Source: Paenibacillus stellifer (GTDB lineage Bacteria; Bacillota; Bacilli; Paenibacillales; Paenibacillaceae). From it: a stretch of DNA of 64,000 nt. The position numbers and the translations under genes are program-made. Shown piece by piece: positions 61,415 to 64,000 of this stretch. Location: positions 3,936,501 through 4,000,500 of the forward strand of contig NZ_CP009286.1 in NCBI RefSeq assembly GCF_000758685.1, read 5' to 3'. A model generated the notes under the pieces. That model made no database searches, was not told where the DNA came from, and saw only the letters and a list, made by a program, of their open reading frames with translations. Position 1 is the first letter of the stretch. Each line of letters begins with the position of its first letter.

Positions 61415-62403
61415 ATGACCAGTGATCTGAGATCCCGGAATTTCACAAATAAATTATTAGTAATGTTGTCCATTATTTGTGCCATAATGGTAGCCAATTT
61501 GTACTACGATCAAGTTTTATTGACTGATATCTCCAATTATTTTTCTATAGCTGCTTCCTCATCCGGCAAGCTTGCAACCTCTATACAGATCGGCTATACA
61601 TTGGGGTTGTTGTTTATTGTTCCATTAGGAGATCGATTTAGCAGAAAACCGTTAATTATTTTAAGTATGATTGGTTCAGCTGTACTATTATATCTAATGA
61701 CTTTAGTCTCTACATTTAATTTAATGGTAATTGCAGGATTCTTCATGGGCCTTTCCAGTGTTACGGCACAGCTGATCATCCCGTTTGTTTCGTCAAATAT
61801 TTCGTCAGCCAAACGAGGGAGCATCGTCAGTCACTTATTAACCGGAGTATTTCTTGGCGTGTTGTTAGGCCGGGTATTAGGAGGAGTTGTCGGCCAATTA
61901 CTGGGATGGAGAGCAGTCCATGAATTGGCGGCAATCGTTGTGTTAGCCCTGGCTGTTTACTTATTTTATACTCTTCCGCAGGATCAAATATCAAAGGAAA
62001 ATTCATATAAAAATATTCTGTTGTCCCTGCCTCCATTATTGAAAAAGGAGAAAGTACTAAGAGAAACCATCGTTTTTGGTGCTGCCGCATTTGTGCATTC
62101 AATATTTTTTGGGTCTCTTTGTCCTTTTAGAAAGCAGTCCCTATCATTATGGCAGTGCCGTAGCTGGAATCTTTGGTTTCTTAGGTGTAGCAGGTGCAAT
62201 AGCGGCCGGATTTGCAGGGAAACTTGCTGACAGCAGCAAGGTGAGCTCATGGAACCTGCTTGCTCTGGCTATCATGTTCATCTCTTTTATTATCTTAGGC
62301 ATAGGCTGGTCAAGTCTCATCATTATTATCTTCATTACCTTTACTCTGGATGTTGGTTCAAGAATGAATATGTCTCTAAATCAGGGACGGATTTATAAGC
62401 TAG
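61415..62403 (+). pseudogene. MFS transporter, frameshifted and 3'-truncated
   Basis: The ATG at 61415 with a GAGAGGA site starts an MFS protein (VANLYYDQVLLTDISNYF, YTLGLLFIVPLGDRFSRKPLI, GVLLGRVLGGVVGQLLGWRAV). Near 62113, after FVHSIFF, the frame shifts by one base. The other frame continues with VLLESSPYHYGSAVAGIFGFLGVAGAIAAG and two more helices to NQGRIYKL. The remaining third is absent and the frame runs into a nitroreductase fragment. The stretch is much richer in A and T than its surroundings. Confidence 0.82.
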
Positions 62404-62915
62404 ATCTCCAGAATCACAGGTGTCAGCCGGAATCCCCAATTCATCAAGTAAAGGAATGTCTGAAATGCGGCTTATGCGTAAAGGAGTGCCCTGTTTATGT
62501 ATTAGAACTTAAAGAAAATGGCCCTGAAGAAGTTGCTGCTGAAGACTGCATTGCCTGCGGCCATTGTGTAGCGATATGTCCAAGGGAAGCCATTGATAAT
62601 ATGAGAACACCTTTATCCAATCAAATCAGCTCAAAAACATATCCAAAACTAAATCCGGAGGAGGCGGAAAACTTTCTTCGTTCAAGACGCTCCGTTCGCT
62701 CCTATAAAAAAACGCCTGTCCCCAGAGAAAAATTAACAGAACTTGTCCGTATTGCGCATTTTGCTCCCAGCGGACATAATCTTCAGAACTGCTTGATCAA
62801 GCGGTTTCCCTTGTCATCGATGAATTTGAAACAACTCACTAACATAACCCAACAACCTACTAACATAAACAAAGACAAGCAAAAAACCCTTGGCAAGCCA
62901 AGGGTTTCAGGGTAG
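62404..62915 (+). pseudogene. Ferredoxin-nitroreductase fusion protein fragment
   Basis: In the same frame as the MFS tail appear two 4Fe-4S motifs (CLKCGLCVKECP and CIACGHCVAICP) and the start of a nitroreductase domain (FLRSRRSVRSYKKTPVPREKL, IAHFAPSGHNLQN). Homology stops there; in another frame a short DQAVSLVIDEFETTH-like end occurs near 62792-62840. Both ends of the gene are missing. This is a deletion product, not a working chimera. Confidence 0.78.
62881..62907 (-). terminator. Terminator of the tRNA operon
   Basis: A 10-bp stem (62884-62893 with 62898-62907) with a four-base loop and a T-tract lies 9 bp after the tRNA-Ile2 gene. Confidence 0.85.
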
Positions 62916-62989
62916 TGGGCCCTACAGGACTCGAACCTGTGACCAATCGGTTATGAGCCGACCGCTCTAACCAACTGAGCTAAGGGCCC
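62916..62989 (-). tRNA. tRNA-Ile2 (anticodon CAU, lysidine type)
   Basis: A 74-nt cloverleaf without encoded CCA. The acceptor pairs GGGCCCT with AGGGCCC, the T arm has GGTTCGAGTCC, and the anticodon loop is CTCATAA. The body (TTAGCTCAGTTGGTTAGAGC and GGCTCATAACCG) follows Bacillus tRNA-Ile(CAU), not the elongator tRNA-Met. C34 would be modified to lysidine by TilS to read AUA. Confidence 0.88.
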
Positions 62990-63041
62990 TGATTAATGTC
63001 TCCGTATGAATGATGACGGGTACTGCCTATGTGAAGCATTA

Positions 63042-63115
<74 letters not shown>

Positions 63116-63190
63116 TCAGTGATCAACATTCAAACAGCGACAATAATTAATATACAGGATAGCAGGGCCATTAGTCAAGTGTTAAATGGA

Positions 63191-63355
63191 TTATGGAAGA
63201 AATCGAACTCCGTACTTACCTTTGCGGGAGCGGTAGATCTCTACATAGCTGGGATCATGGTAGCCGTAAATCCAGCCATCCTGCTCCAGCCGTTTGGCCA
63301 GGCATCCGGCCTGAAACCGGGTCCGGAAGAGCTTGGCGAAGTAAATCCAGTTCAT
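63191..63355 (-). CDS. Small protein of 54 residues
   Basis: The ATG at 63355 has AAAGGAG eight bases upstream. The product begins MNWIYFAKLFRTRFQAGCLAK, then LEQDGWIYGYHDPSYVEIYRS, rich in aromatic and basic residues, with no membrane segment or motif I can name. Codon use resembles the neighbours. It lies between pyrE and the tRNA genes on the same strand. Confidence 0.65.
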   Translation of the reverse strand: MNWIYFAKLFRTRFQAGCLAKRLEQDGWIYGYHDPSYVEIYRSRKGKYGVRFLP

Positions 63356-63445
63356 CAGGATGTCTCCTTTATGAAAGGTCTCGACTGCTGCAGGTATAGG
63401 ATGCCCCTGAATCACGTCTTTATGCAAAAGCGCAATACACAGCAC

Positions 63446-63478
63446 CAACAGCCCACGCCGAGAGGCGATGGGCTGTTG
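63446..63478 (-). terminator. Long hairpin after pyrE
   Basis: A 10-bp stem (63446-63455 with 63469-63478) and an inner CGCC/GGCG stem lie 36 bp after the pyrE stop. The T-tract is poor, so termination may be partial. Confidence 0.6.
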
Positions 63479-63513
63479 CTTTGAAGCAGGATAGACTGGA
63501 ATGATGTAATGGT

Positions 63514-64000
63514 TTAGACGCCGAACGAAGACGGATCTTTTCTCCACGACTGGAGCAGTTCCACGTCGGTGGAGGCGATTTTTCCCTGGCCCAGCGCAAC
63601 GTCGATCAGGGTACCATAGTCGGACAAGCTCTGCAGCGGAATGCCTGCTTCCTGGAACGCCTTCTCCGCCCGGTCCAACTGGTAGCTGAAGATGGCGAGA
63701 ACAGCGACCGGATCGGCTCCGGCTTCCTTGACGGCTTCCGCAGCCTTCAGCGAACTGCCGCCTGTCGAAATCAGATCCTCGATCACGACAACTTTCTGTC
63801 CCGGAGAGATGATGCCTTCGATCTGGTTCTGCTTGCCATGTCCCTTTGCTTTATCGCGGATATAGGCCATCGGCAGGTTCAGCTTATCCGCCACCCAGGC
63901 GGCATGCGGTATGCCCGCTGTCGCCGTTCCGGCGATCACCTCGGTGCCGGGATATTGCGTGGCGATCAGCTCTGCGAATGCGTCGGCGATGTAGCTCCGG
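63514..64000 (-). CDS. pyrE: Orotate phosphoribosyltransferase, 3' part (starts beyond the window)
   Basis: The frame is open to the window edge, leaving at least 161 codons. It makes orotidine 5'-phosphate from orotate and PRPP in pyrimidine synthesis. Marks are VIAGTATAGIPHAAWVAD, YIRDKAKGHGKQNQIEG (catalytic loop Lys) and the PRPP-binding VVVIEDLISTGGSS. In Bacillota pyrE is usually last in the pyr operon; the hairpin at 63446-63478 fits that. Confidence 0.95.
   Translation of the reverse strand, partial: RSYIADAFAELIATQYPGTEVIAGTATAGIPHAAWVADKLNLPMAYIRDKAKGHGKQNQIEGIISPGQKVVVIEDLISTGGSSLKAAEAVKEAGADPVAVLAIFSYQLDRAEKAFQEAGIPLQSLSDYGTLIDVALGQGKIASTDVELLQSWRKDPSSFGV

Noticed and set aside
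61415..62915. A working MFS-ferredoxin-nitroreductase fusion
   Set aside because: There is an internal frameshift, and both partners are cut off mid-domain.
62916..62989. Elongator tRNA-Met
   Set aside because: The CAU anticodon fits, but the D and anticodon arms follow Bacillus tRNA-Ile(CAU).

Overview
The window looks like chromosome from a Paenibacillus-type member of the Bacillota. Genes are preceded by strong AGGAGG-like ribosome binding sites, TTG and GTG starts are common, and factor-independent terminators are frequent. There are S-layer homology domains, Lpl/YtcP-type sugar ABC transporters, a UgtP-type glycosyltransferase and two tRNAs very similar to those of Bacillus. Base composition is moderately GC-rich, except for an AT-rich patch near 60.6-62.9 kb. 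Family assignments come from reading translations and motifs; no database search was run.

Region A (1 to about 43.6 kb) is a large glycan and sugar-derivative utilisation locus. It starts with a truncated GH43-like enzyme and a 2,688-residue S-layer-anchored beta-helix protein. A nine-gene minus-strand operon (19767 down to 9188) follows: GH20, M20 hydrolase, RidA, SDR, a D-threonine aldolase/D-serine dehydratase-like PLP enzyme, SMP-30, an organophosphate-type MFS carrier, an MBL-fold hydrolase and a GH35. An IclR regulator lies divergent to it. A 20-bp palindrome and its near copies upstream of several of these units suggest one IclR regulon. Next come a DapA-like/cyclase pair and a divergent GntR-type regulator whose effector domain is an ABC solute-binding protein without a signal peptide. 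Its likely operator occurs twice, once downstream of the -10 of the next operon. That operon (24123-36735) encodes a deacetylase-like protein, two ABC permeases, a lipoprotein solute-binding protein, a beta-propeller, two DegT-type aminotransferases, two Gfo/Idh/MocA oxidoreductases and a TIM-barrel isomerase. It looks like uptake and conversion of an unusual amino or keto sugar. A second DapA-like/epimerase pair, a GGDEF-winged-helix regulator, an AraC regulator and a second GH20 close the region.

Region B (43.7-55.4 kb) concerns the cell envelope, all on the minus strand. It holds a FetAB-type exporter; a COG4705-type membrane protein, UgtP-like, LtaA-like MFS and UppP operon; a histidine kinase/response regulator pair; a secreted protein; and a DedA/BcrAB-like ABC operon. 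Three promoters around the two-component genes carry the same TTAAG-N6-TTAA direct repeat overlapping the -35 region, each exactly 18 bp upstream of a -10. This is the most interesting candidate system: a two-component regulon centred on undecaprenyl phosphate and glycolipid anchors.

Region C (55.4-64 kb) is mixed. It has a P-loop kinase, a nitrilase with a divergent AraC/NitR-like regulator, a 5'-truncated IS1182-type transposase that supplies the regulator's last codons, a cupin and a NodB deacetylase. An AT-rich decayed stretch follows, with a gapped XRE regulator, a frameshifted MFS gene and a fused nitroreductase fragment. The window ends with tRNA-Ile2(CAU), tRNA-fMet, a small conserved-looking ORF and the 3' part of pyrE.
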